The translations under genes and the position numbers were made by a program. 32,829 nucleotides of DNA, from positions 1 to 32,829 of the forward strand of contig CAZKDJ010000023.1 in the NCBI GenBank assembly GCA_964551295.1. Direction: 5' to 3'. Numbering within the stretch: position 1 is the first letter of the stretch; every line of letters starts with the position of its first letter. Positions 6,846 through 18,800 of this stretch are shown one piece after another. Source of the DNA: JAFGED01 sp964551295. GTDB taxonomy: Bacteria > Chloroflexota > Anaerolineae > B4-G1. Under the pieces are notes generated by a model, which saw only the letters and a program-made list of their open reading frames with translations, was not told the origin of the DNA and did no database searches.

Positions 6846-9800
6846 TCAACCTCTCTTCTTCCGCTGCGCGCCATTCTTTCCCAGGAAAAGCCCGACGACC
6901 ATCATCATCGAGAGATAGCCAACGTTCATGCCGACCTTTGCCAAGAGATCCCTAGATCCTTTCGTCGCCACCACCGATGTGGGCCAGCCAACCGCAGGAG
7001 TCCCACCACGAAAGGGTCTCAGGGTTGTATCAGGCTCAATGACGATCCGCCTCGCAGCGATGCAGCAGTTGACCTGCGTGCGGGAGAATACGTGGACCTC
7101 CGCATACGGCGCGACGATGGCGCCCCGGAACGTCACGTCGGTACCAATCCTCAGCGTTCCCGTGCCGTTTGTATAGAAGGTGACCGTTCCATCACCCTGT
7201 GTGCTGATCAGAGATCGATCTCCAAACTCGAGCTGCCCATCGACGTTCACCACGATCTCTCCACCGGTGGTGTCCAGGATCAATTCTGCATCCGGCTCGA
7301 TCTGCAGCTTGCGAAAGTTGTACGTGCCCGCCGTGAGCACCACAGAACCTCGTGCGCGCACCATACCGTCCTTATAGTCTCCGGGCGCCCAGGTCTCGTG
7401 CTTCCCATTCTTGACCGTCACGTTGCGCGACCCATACGGCACATCCTTGACCGGGATATCCGGCAAGGCGACCGTGGCTCCCTCCTCGAGTGAGCCTTCG
7501 ATCACCACGTCCGTCTGTTTTCGCAAGCTACCCGCCAGCGTCATGTCGCCCGTTACCCGCGCCCGCGAGCGCAGGAAGGCATCGCCATCGACGACGACGT
7601 CCCCCTCGACCCGCGCATCGGCCCCTAGCTCCAGGTATCCACCGCCACAAACATCCGCCGCGATGACGACCCGATCCCGTATGTCGATAGACTCGGAGGC
7701 ATGCAGGCAAGCCAGAGCAGGCGTTCCCTCATCGACGGTCACCTGCAGGCTGTCGATCCCCACGCCGCCGTGATTATCCAGCACCGTCAGCGTGACTGCG
7801 TACACACCACTCGTCGTGTAAACGTGCGTCGTGGTCAAGATGCGCCCGGCATCCGGCACACCGGCCTCTGTCGTCCCATCCCCGAAATCCCACAGGAATT
7901 GATGCGCGTCCCCGACATCCGGGTCGGTAAACGAGCCCTCGAAAGTCACCGGATCACCCTCGTCAGCGACCTGGTCAGGCCCCACCTGTACCAAAGGCGC
8001 AACGTTCGGCCCCCCATCCCCGCAGGTGGTATATCCCAGGAAAATAGCCGATATGCGGTCGGTGCCAGAGAGACGATAGTCCGTAATCCTGATCTGGGCA
8101 AACCCAACCACGCGGTACTTGAGGTGGTTTCCCTCACCGGTCGCCTCCTGCCACACCGGCACGGTGATGGTGTACGCCTTCAGGGTATCCAAAGCATCTC
8201 GCACGTTCTTGCTGTTGCTGACACCCGGCTTGCCATACACCCAGTCGTTCGTAGTGAGGATGTGATCGACAGGATCGTAGGGATTCACGTACGTGTCGCT
8301 GTCTCCAGGAGGCGTGAGACTCTGTACCAACGTAGGTACGCTCGGGTCCCCCGTCCAGCTTAGCCAGCCAAAGTTCCCAGGACCGCCACCGTTGTAGATG
8401 TCCTCCATCTCCTCGCCCACCTGCACGCCGTTGAGCGTCTCTATGTGCAAAGCAATCGGATAGAGTTCGCACGTGATCACGATCGGCGTCACCGTCACAC
8501 TCACCACCGCCGTATCAGTCAGCACACCATCTGTCACCACGTAGGTAAAAGTATCCGGGCCAGTGTAGCCAATATCCGGCGTGTAGGTCACATCTATCCC
8601 GTTGTTCACCACGCTGCCGTGCGATCCTTGCGTCACCGAGTCCACTGCCAGCGGATCGCCGTCCGCGTCCTCGTCGTTCGCCAGCACGTCGATGGTCGCC
8701 GTCGTGTCCTCATCCATCGTCGCCGTGTCGTCGTTAGCCACAGGCGTGTCGGGCACGCAGACAACGGTCACGTCGACTGTGGCAGTATCCGTCAGCACAC
8801 CGTCAGTCACGACGTAGGCAAAGCTGTCACCACCACAGTAGTCAGTCTCCGGCGTATACGTTAAATCCGTGCCATTGTTCGCCACCGTGCCATTTGCCGG
8901 CCGTGTCACCGAATCGACAGAGAGTGGATCGCCGTCTGCGTCACTGTCATTTGCCAACACGTCGATGATCCCCGCTGTGTCCTCTTCCGTCGTCGCACTG
9001 TCGTTATCTGCCACCGGCGCGTCGTTGACGCAGGTGACAGTCACATCCACCACGGCGGTATCGGTCAGCACGCCGTCCGTGACGACGTAGCTAAAGCTGT
9101 CGCCGCCGCAATAGTCCTCGTCTGGTGTGTACATCGCCAGTTCTTCAAGTGCAACCACTACCACCGAGCCGTGCGATCCTTGCGTCACGGAATCAATGCC
9201 CAGGCTGTCGCCGTCCACATCGCCATCGTTCGCCAGCACGTCGACGATCACGGCGGCATCCTCATCCGTCGTCGCCGTGTCGTCGTTAGCCACAGGCGTA
9301 TCGGGCACACAGGTGACAGTCACGTCGACGGTGGCACTGTCCGGTAGAGTCCCATCGGTCACGACGTAGCTGAAGCTGTCGCTGCCGCAGTAGTTCACCC
9401 CCGGTGTGTAGGTCACGTCTGTTCCGTTGTTCGTCACTGTGCCGTGTGCAGGCTGCGTTACCGAGTCGACCATCAACGAATCGCCATCGACGTCAGAGTC
9501 ATTGTCCAGCACATCGATGGTCACCGGGGCGTCCTCGTCCGTCGCCGCGCTGTCGTCTATCGCCACCGGCGCGTCGGGCACACAGATGACGGCCACGTCC
9601 ACCGTGGCAGTGTCCGTCAGGGTGCCATCGGTGGCGACGTAGGTGAAGCTGTCGCCGCCGCAGGCGTCGGGGTCCGGTGTGTAAAGAACCAGGTCTTCAA
9701 AAGTGATCACCACGGTGCCACTCATCGGTTGTGTCACCGAGTCAATGGAGAGGCTGTCACCGTCCGCGTCGTCATCGTTGTCCAGCACGTCTACGGTCAC

Positions 9801-12800
9801 TGCCGTGTCCTCGCCCGTCGTTGCACTGTCACTCATTGCCACCGGCGCGTCGTTCACAGGGCTGACCGTCACTGTTACCGTCGCGGTATCCGTCAGCACA
9901 CCGTCGGTCACCACGTAGGTAAAGCTGTCCGTGCCGTTGTAGTCCGTGTCCGGCGTGTAGGTCACATCGGTACCGTTGTTCACCACGCTACCGTGCGTCC
10001 CTTGCGTCACCGAGTCAATGCTCAAGTCGTCATCATCGGGATCGCTGTCGTTCGCCAGCACGTCGATAGTCACCGCTACATCTTCGTCCGTCGCCACGTC
10101 GTCATCCGTTGCCACCGGCGCTTTGTTGGTGATGACGATGGTCAAGGTAGCTGACCCCATATCTGAAGCTGAACTGCTCACCGAATCGGCCTGAACGGCG
10201 ATATCGTAGGTGCCACTGTCATCCGCCTGCGCCGTCAACAGGATACCGGCCGCCATGTGCGGTGGGATGTAGATCTCGTCCACTTCCAGCGCCAGATCCA
10301 GCGCCGGATCGGACGAGGCGCTGAGCGCATAGACGGTGTCGATGTTGCCCGTGTTGGTAATGACGACCAGGAACGACGCTGAGAGTGTGTCGGTGACCGT
10401 CTGTGTGGCCGGCAGGATGCCGACGTCCACCGCCTCAAAGCCCTCAAAGGTGATCTCTGCCACGTCGTAGCCAATTATCTCAGGATTACCCTGTGAACGC
10501 GCGGTGACGCCAAACGGGTAGGTCTGTGGCAGGGCAAACGGAAGCGGCCCCGCCGTCATCTGCACCACCGTCGACTCACCCGGCGACAAGGTTACCGGGT
10601 TCACGTCGAACTGCGCGGTGCCGGAGACGATGCCGCTAATCTCCAGGTCAAACGTGTCCTGCCACTCCCCTGTGTTGCGCACCGTCACATCCCACGTATG
10701 CGTGCCCGTCGGATCCATCGTGGTGCTGTGGGGCGCGATCTGAACCGTGACGCCCCGCCGCGAGACCAGGATGGTGCCCGTGATCGCCGCCTGTATCCCA
10801 GGATCGGTCTGCGAAGTGGCTACAAACTCGAACGCATAGTCATCTGGAGAGGCATCCTCTGCCGGGATGACGAGCAGTTGCAGCGACGCCTCGTTGAACA
10901 CGTAGGGCGTCAGCGTGATCTCAGAGACCTGCGCGCCGTTGGCGCTCAGGTCTGCGGTCCAGCCATCGGGCACGCTCACCGCCAGGTCGTACGTATCGGC
11001 CAGCGAGCCGATGTTGGTAATGGATACGGTGTAGGCTGCCGGTGACCCGCGCCCGCCGGTCGCCTCAGCCGGATCGAGCGCCACCTCGACGCCCAACTCG
11101 CTCAGCACGGCCAACGCCGCCTCGCCGGAAGCCTGGGCGTTCTGTTCAGAGGACTGGTGGCTGGCCGTGACGCGGAAAGCGTACACCCCCTTGGGTGCCC
11201 ACGCCGTGACCCGCATCGTCGTGGTGACGGCACTCGCTGCGCCGACGTCGAGCGTTTCGAGCAGATCGACCGCGTTGCCCTCCAATCCCTCCACGGCCAG
11301 CGTGTAGGTGCGATCTGCGTTTTCCAGGTTGGTGATGGTGAGCGTGTACGTCACCGTCTCGCCGTTGTCCGCAGCCAGCAGGGACGGTTCGACGTCAACC
11401 TGCACCAAGTCGATGACCTCCAACTGCGCCGTGGCGCTATCGCGGCCGCCTGAGCCGGTCTCCACTGTGACAGCGAAGGCATAGTCCCCCAGTTCCGCAC
11501 CGGCAGGCACCGGCACGGCCACCGGCACGACGACGGTCGCCCCGGCCTCCACAGGCACGATATGGGAGTCGACAATCCAGTCCGTAGGCAACCCATCCAA
11601 CGTCAACGTAAACACGTCGGAAGTGGACTGCGGGTTGTAAAGTGTCACGTCGTAGTATGCCTCGCCGCCCGGATTGGCCGTGTAGAGAGAAGGCGCGATG
11701 GCCGTCAGATTGGCCGCCTTGACGTAAAGCGGCGGTAGCGTGACCTCGCCGTGGCCACCCGGCGTGGTGTAGCTGACGACGGTGGCAGCGGCCACCTGCC
11801 GCACCTCGCCAGGTCGCATATCGGGCAGCGTGGATTGGAAATAGGTCGTCCGCGAGCGATTCGTCGGCGTTAGTTCGTAGCTCCAATCGTAGGTGACGTC
11901 CTGCCCTCCCACGGTCGAGGTGAGCGGGGGATACGAGAAGGTCTCCTCCAGCACCGAAACGCCGGTGACGGGTACGCTGTGGGCCAGGTCCAGCCGCGCA
12001 TCGGACGTGTACACGTCCAGAATGACGCTATCGGAGCCGGTACAGTCGCAGTTGCCGGCCGCGACGGAAAGCACGGTCTGGCCGGGGCGCAGAGGGGTCC
12101 AGGTGTTGGCATACACGCCGTCGTGCGCCGCCCCGTCCCCATGACGGCCATCGTCGTGAAGTATCAAGCTGCCACTGTTGTTGTCCGAATATCCGATGAC
12201 AGTGTAATAGTGGTCGCTGGCCAGGCTGTCCGTGATCCAGGCACTCACCAGGATTTCGGAGCCAAATGGCACGCCAGCGCCATCGCCCGGCTCCAGGATG
12301 CGGGTCGTGATCTCTTCGGCGGCCGGGATGAGGTAGCTGCGGCCGGCGACGATCCCGTCGGCCTGCGCCTGATCCGCAGCACAGACCATCTCGGTGTACT
12401 CGTCGAGACAGATGGACAGCGCCAGATCGGTCGCCATGATGTAATGACCGCCATTCAGGTGTTCCGTGATGAGCACGATCTCGTTGCGGCTCACACCGAC
12501 CGCCGTCTCGTTGAGAAAAGCCGGGTCTACCTCGAAGGTGTAAATCCCAATGGGAATCGTGTCAGTCAGGCTGCCCGTATGGTGCCCATTGATATAGATG
12601 TGCACGTTGTGGGGCCGCGGGTGTTCGCGGGCCCAAAAATGCCAGCGCCATCGAGCGGAAAACCGCAACGTCGCGTTGGCCACGTTTTCCCGGCGGAAAC
12701 CAGACGGCAGGTCGATGTACGTCCTGACGGTCGGGTTGTTGGTGCAATAACCAGATGCGCTCCTGGCCTCCATCATCACGTTCTCCGCTTGCCCCTCCAG

Positions 12801-15800
12801 GACATTGCATCCCTCCAGGCAGGCGACATCCAGGGTCGCCGAGCGCTCCGCCCCCGCTGCCAGGGCCGTCAACTCCACCTGCATGCCATCGAAATCCTGT
12901 CCGGGCATCGGAATGACGTCAAACTCGCGCGAAGCCCCCTCAGGCAGATAGACGTGCTCCATAGCAGGATTGACGAACACCTCTCCAGTGCCGCTCAACA
13001 CCTCGTAAGTCACATCCAAATCGGTGAGGGCAAAGTTGCTGTTGTTAGTGACGACGACCGTGTGTACCAACGTCTCTGGATTGTATTCGAGCACCGCCAT
13101 CTCGAACTCGACCACCGGCACGAAAACGGTGACGTGGACGTCCGCATAGTCGACGATGGGATCTCCGCCCTCGTCGGCGACGAGGTGCGCCACCAGATCG
13201 TACTCGCCGTTGGGTTGCGCGTCCTGGGCGTGGATGGCCAGCGTGACGTCGCGCTTCTCTCCCGGCATCAGCGTGACCTCTTCGTCCACACTGCCCGAGC
13301 CGATGAAACCGACGATCAGGTCCTCTGTGGAAACCTCAATCGTCAACAATAGCGTGTGAGAAACCAGGTCGTCGTTGCGCACCTGCATTGTGACTCGCTG
13401 GTCATAGTCGCGGTCGACGGTGAAATCGTACGTGCACGGCGCAAAGACCAGGCCGTTGCCGATGGTCAACGCACGCTCACCGCTCTCTTCGACGCCGCAG
13501 GCAGACTGGCTGCGCACTTTCCACAGGTAGGTTGTGTTGCGATCCAGCCCTTCGACGAGCACGCTGTGGCTCGTGCCGCTCGCGCCGGTGACCTCGGTGT
13601 AGGGCGATATTCCATCATCGGGGCGGATGAGGAGTGATGTGGTCGCAGTCACGTTGGTCGTCCAGGCAAAGAGGGCGCTGGTCGATCCTAGCTTGGCGCT
13701 ATTGGCCGGCGACAGACCGGAGATGAAGGGTTCGGCGTGCAGATTGAGCGTGCCATCCAGCGTCTCTTTCACGCCCCTGGTGACCCCGGTCACCTCGACC
13801 TCGAACGGGTGCGTGCCGGTGTAGGCACAGCCGGATACCAAAACCGTAACCAGCGCCTCGCCGGTCGCCCCGGCAGGCAGGTGCAGCGTCGCCGGCTCCA
13901 GCGTGTACCAGGGAGAGTCCAGACCGTCCAAAGCCACGGCGTAGTCGTCGGGCATCGTGCCGGTGTTGCGCACCCTGATCCGATAGGTAGTCGGCGCGCC
14001 CACGCTGGTCGTCGCCTCTGCCGGCTGCAACCAGGCGTCGAAGCGGTAGCCGGCCTTGATGGTCACGCTGGCAGCGTCCTCGTCGTCCAGCGCCGCTTCA
14101 GAGGTCGCTTCCACGCGATTGACCAGCACCGCATCCAGCGGGGCCGTATCGCCCACGGTGGCCACGACCTCGAAATCCACATCCGCGCCCGCCGGCAGGT
14201 CGCCCACCTGCCACGTCAGGAGCCGTCCGTCCTGGGTAAAGGGATATGGAGCCGTGTGGGTCACAAAGTGCAGGTGCTGCGGCAAGGTATCGGTGAGCAC
14301 GACGCTCGTGGCCGTCGTCCAGCCCTGGTTCTCCAGGTGGATCGTGTAGGTCACCGGATAGTCGACCACGACGTTGACCGGCGAGGCGCTCTTTTGCACA
14401 TCCAACTCAGCCCCCACGACGGTCGTCGATATCGAATCGACGTTGTTGCTCAATTGCTCCTCTTCGGTGGAGGATCTCGCCTCGACCCAGGTTTCCAACG
14501 TAGCGGATGCGCCCGGCGCCGTCACCCGCACCGGCACGTCGATCCCCTCGCCCGCCGCCATCTCGTCGAGCTGCCAGACGACGACGTGACCTGTCTGCGT
14601 GAAGGGATGCGTACCACCGACGACGATGTCGCTCACGTCGGCTGCCAGGGTGGCCGTGAGAATCACGTCCTCGGCCACCACCCGGCCCACGTTGGCCACG
14701 GAGATGGTGACCGTCATCACGCCGCCGGCGATCACCTTCTGTGGGCCGGACGTGCCCAGCACATCCAGGTCGGCCCCCTCAAAAGTCACCGTGGCCGTAT
14801 CAAAGATGGGCATCTCCATGACCGCCGCCGACACGGTCACCTGGCCCGCACGCGCGCAGGCGATGGAGCCGGTCGCGAGACCATCTTCATCGGTGAGGGC
14901 CGACGGCTGGGTCAGCGTCACCGGCAGCGTGGCCCCATCGTGACTGAGGGTCACCGGCACGCCTGCCACCGGGTTACCATACTCATCGTTTACGACCACG
15001 CTCACCGTGGCCGTCTGCACGCCGTCGGCAGCTACACGCGACGGCGATACCGTCACCTTGCTCTCATCTGCGTCGGGCACGTCGTTGACAAAGAGCACCT
15101 GCCCGCCATCCACCACCACGCCGTCGCTCTGCACGGAGACGTCCTTGATCCCCGCTCCTGTCGAAGCCAGGAGGAACGTCACCCGCCCGGAGCCGTCGGC
15201 GATGCCCGGATCGGGGGTGATGGTGTTGCCGCTGCCACCGACGACCAGCTCCACTTCCCGGCCGACCACCGGACGATCGAGCTCGTCGAGCAGCACGGCC
15301 TCGACGGTAGCCGTCTGCACGCCGGCCACCAAGATCGTGGGAGTGACCGTCACGGTCGAGTGAACCGGGTCCACCGGACCGGCGATGAAGGACAGCGTTA
15401 CCTGCTGCGTGAGCGTGATGTCGTCGGTCTGGTCAAAGGCGGTCACGGTCACCGTCTGCACCTCCGTTGAGCGCACGGTGGCCTGCACCTGCCCCTGGGC
15501 GTCGGTGGTCGTCAGGGCTTGCGTCAGCGTGACGACGCCGGTGGATTGGATCAGGACAACTTTGCCCGAGACGGGATGGTCGTAACCGTCGACCAGCGTC
15601 GCCGTCACGGTGGCTTCGTCCTCGCCGCTGGCCCACAGGGTCGTCTCGTCTGTCTCGACGAGGGAGGCGTCCTCATCCACGTCGCCGACGGTAAAGGTAA
15701 CGGTCGCCGTTTGCTCTACTACCTCGCCCTCGACGGTGCGGGCCTCAACGGTTCTGGCACCGGGAACGGTCGATGTGATAACAGTCGTCACCATGCCGCT

Positions 15801-18800
15801 TGTATCCGTCGTACCTATAGGCACGTAGTCGATGGCCGATTGGCCGGCAATGAACACCCCCGCGTTTTCTGGCGAGATACGCACCTCCACGCCTTTGTAT
15901 GGCATGGGGGTGCCATCTATCGTCTTCAAGGTCACGGTGATGATGCCAGTGCCGATACCGTCGGCCACCAGCTCATCGGGGGAAACATCGATGGTAGAAG
16001 CATAGGGATCCACATCGTCGCGGTAGACGACCCCATCGCACTTGCCCGCGACAGGGCAAGCGACGCCACCGTGGCCAAAGGCCACGCCAAAGGTGCCCGT
16101 GTAGCCCACAGAGTCGCCGGCGTAGATGGCGATGTAGCCCCCGCCGCCGGCTTGATCGCCGCCATCGGCGGCTATGTGGCCTGTCCCGGTCAAGAGGGCG
16201 GTCTGCACCCACAGCGAACCACCGCTGCCATCAGAAACGCCGTTTGCCTGCAACGCGCCCTCCACTTGCAGCGTGTCGCTGATCACCAGGTGGATCGCGC
16301 CGCCGCCACGGCCACCGTCGCCGCTGGAGCCAAGGGTCACCGGGGTGTAGGGTGAACCATAGATGGGCGCTTCGCCGCCGCCGTAGCCAGCGTGGCCGGC
16401 GCCATCGGCATGCGTACCCAGACCATTGTTCAACAAATGGCCTAACCCGTCGGCCTCCACCACTCCGCTCGCGCCAATGGTCAGGTTATCGGCGTGGAGA
16501 GTAAAACCGTAATCGCTACCATCGTCGTATATCGCATCGTCGTTATCGTACGAAGCCAGTGTCAGCGTGCCATTGACGGTGACATCGCCAAGTGCGAGAG
16601 TGCCTAGCGGGTAGGGACCGGCATGCAGAATCAGGTGAGAGTCGAGGGTGATGGCAATATCCTCTGCCCCGAGCAACTCGCCCTGAACGTTGAGCGTCAT
16701 GCTGACGACATCGAAACTGGCAGGGACTATGACAGCACCCTCACTCGTCAGGCGAGAGGTGCTATCAGTGACAAGTGTATTGTTTGCCAGCGTCAACACT
16801 GACGTCCTGCTCACCACCCGCAGGTGGCCGTATTCCGCCATCTCGATGGTGTCAAACTCCCAGGAGCCGGGCTCGAGTTCCGTCTCGGTTCCCTCGTTCG
16901 CCCCGTTCTTGACGACGAGATCACCCAGCACGTTCTGCCCCTCTTCGTACAGGTACACCGTCCCAGCCCCGCCCCACTGATGGTTGCTGGACCCACCGCG
17001 CGCTTCGATCTGCCCGCCTGCAGCCTGGAAGGCGTCGACGTCCGCTGCATACACCGCGACGCGACCACCGCTCCCACCGCCACCTCGACCATAGTGCTCG
17101 TTCCCTCTTCCTCCGTTGGCACGGATCAAGCGCTCTCCACTCCCCGTCGTCACCAGCGTCTCTACCTCGACCCAGATCGAGCCGCCCGATCCCCCACCCC
17201 CTCGGCGATAGGACGCCGCTCCATTGGCCGAGATGATGCCATCGACCGTCAGGGTATCACTCACCACCAAGTGAACCGCCCCGCCTCCCGCTCCAGGCGC
17301 CCCATCGGAAGGTATCCCGCCGCTGGAGCCCAAATGGGTGGGGCGATAGATCGAGCCATACACCGCCCCGCCGACCCCACCGGAATTACTGACACCTCCG
17401 CGACCGCCGTAGCCGCCCCCGCCGCCAGCACTGCTGGCACCGCCAACGCCGGGACCCATCCCGCCTGCGTACCCCTGACCATCGCTTTCCAGCACGCCAC
17501 CTGCCGCCACGGTCAGGTTTTCCACCCGCAACTCCATGCCATAGTCGTCCTCATAGTCGGTGTCCCCATCGTCGTGTGGGATCAGCCGCAGCGTCGTGCC
17601 TGCGCCCACCGTCACCTCGGTGAAGGTGTACACCCCGTTGCGCCACGGGGTGTGGGCGTGTAACTCCACACCGCCGCTCCCCGTCGTGGTCAGCACCTCT
17701 GTCCCTGCCAGGTCTCCCTCCACCACCAGCACCACGCCGTCCACGGCCAACTCTTGTGGTGCTACAACAATGCCCTCTCCTATCAGGCGCGCCGTCCCGT
17801 CTCCGCTGACCATCCCGTTGGCCACGGTCAGCACCGACGTCCTGCTCACCACCCGCAGGTGGCCGTATTCCGCCATCTCGATGGTGTCAAACTCCCAGGA
17901 GCCGGGCTCGAGTTCCGTCTCGGTTCCCTCGTTCGCCCCGTTCTTGACGACGAGATCACCCAGCACGTTCTGCCCCTCTTCGTACAGGTACACCGTCCCA
18001 GCCCCGCCCCACTGATGGTTGCTGGACCCACCGCGCGCTTCGATCTGCCCGCCTGCAGCCTGGAAGGCGTCGACGTCCGCTGCATACACCGCGACGCGAC
18101 CACCGCTCCCACCGCCACCTCGACCATAGTGCTCGTTCCCTCTTCCTCCGTTGGCACGGATCAAGCGCTCTCCACTCCCCGTCGTCACCAGCGTCTCTAC
18201 CTCGACCCAGATCGAGCCGCCCGATCCCCCACCCCCTCGGCGATAGGACGCCGCTCCATTGGCCGAGATGATGCCATCGACCGTCAGGGTATCACTCACC
18301 ACCAAGTGAACCGCCCCGCCTCCCGCTCCAGGCGCCCCATCGGAAGGTATCCCGCCGCTGGAGCCCAAATGGGTGGGGCGATAGATCGAGCCATACACCG
18401 CCCCGCCGACCCCACCGGAATTACTGACACCTCCGCGACCGCCGTAGCCGCCCCCGCCGCCAGCACTGCTGGCACCGCCAACGCCGGGACCCATCCCGCC
18501 TGCGTACCCCTGACCATCGGCTATGATTGAGGCACCTTCTTCTACGACGACATTTTCTGCATAGATTGTTATGCCATAGTCATCGGCGTAGTCATTGTCG
18601 GCATCAATCCGAGATGACAGTATCAGATTCGCACTGTTTGTTACAGTCAGATTCCGCACATGATAAATGCCAGCATCCCATGTCGTGTCTTCATCAATGA
18701 CAATATCATCAGAACTCACCACAACTATCGGCTCGGGATCGGCGTACTGGCGGACCAGTATCCAGTCGTAGTACATATGAGGATCACGATTGGAATAGTC

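Noticed and set aside
13737..15470. Long plus-strand open frame of 577 codons opposite the giant gene
   Set aside because: The translation is rich in Arg, His, Gly and Val with no domain; it is an antisense shadow of a GC-rich coding frame.
16801..18519. CRISPR array or insertion-sequence pair
   Set aside because: Only two long 684-bp copies in one coding frame, with no spacers, transposase or terminal inverted repeats; it is an internal gene duplication.
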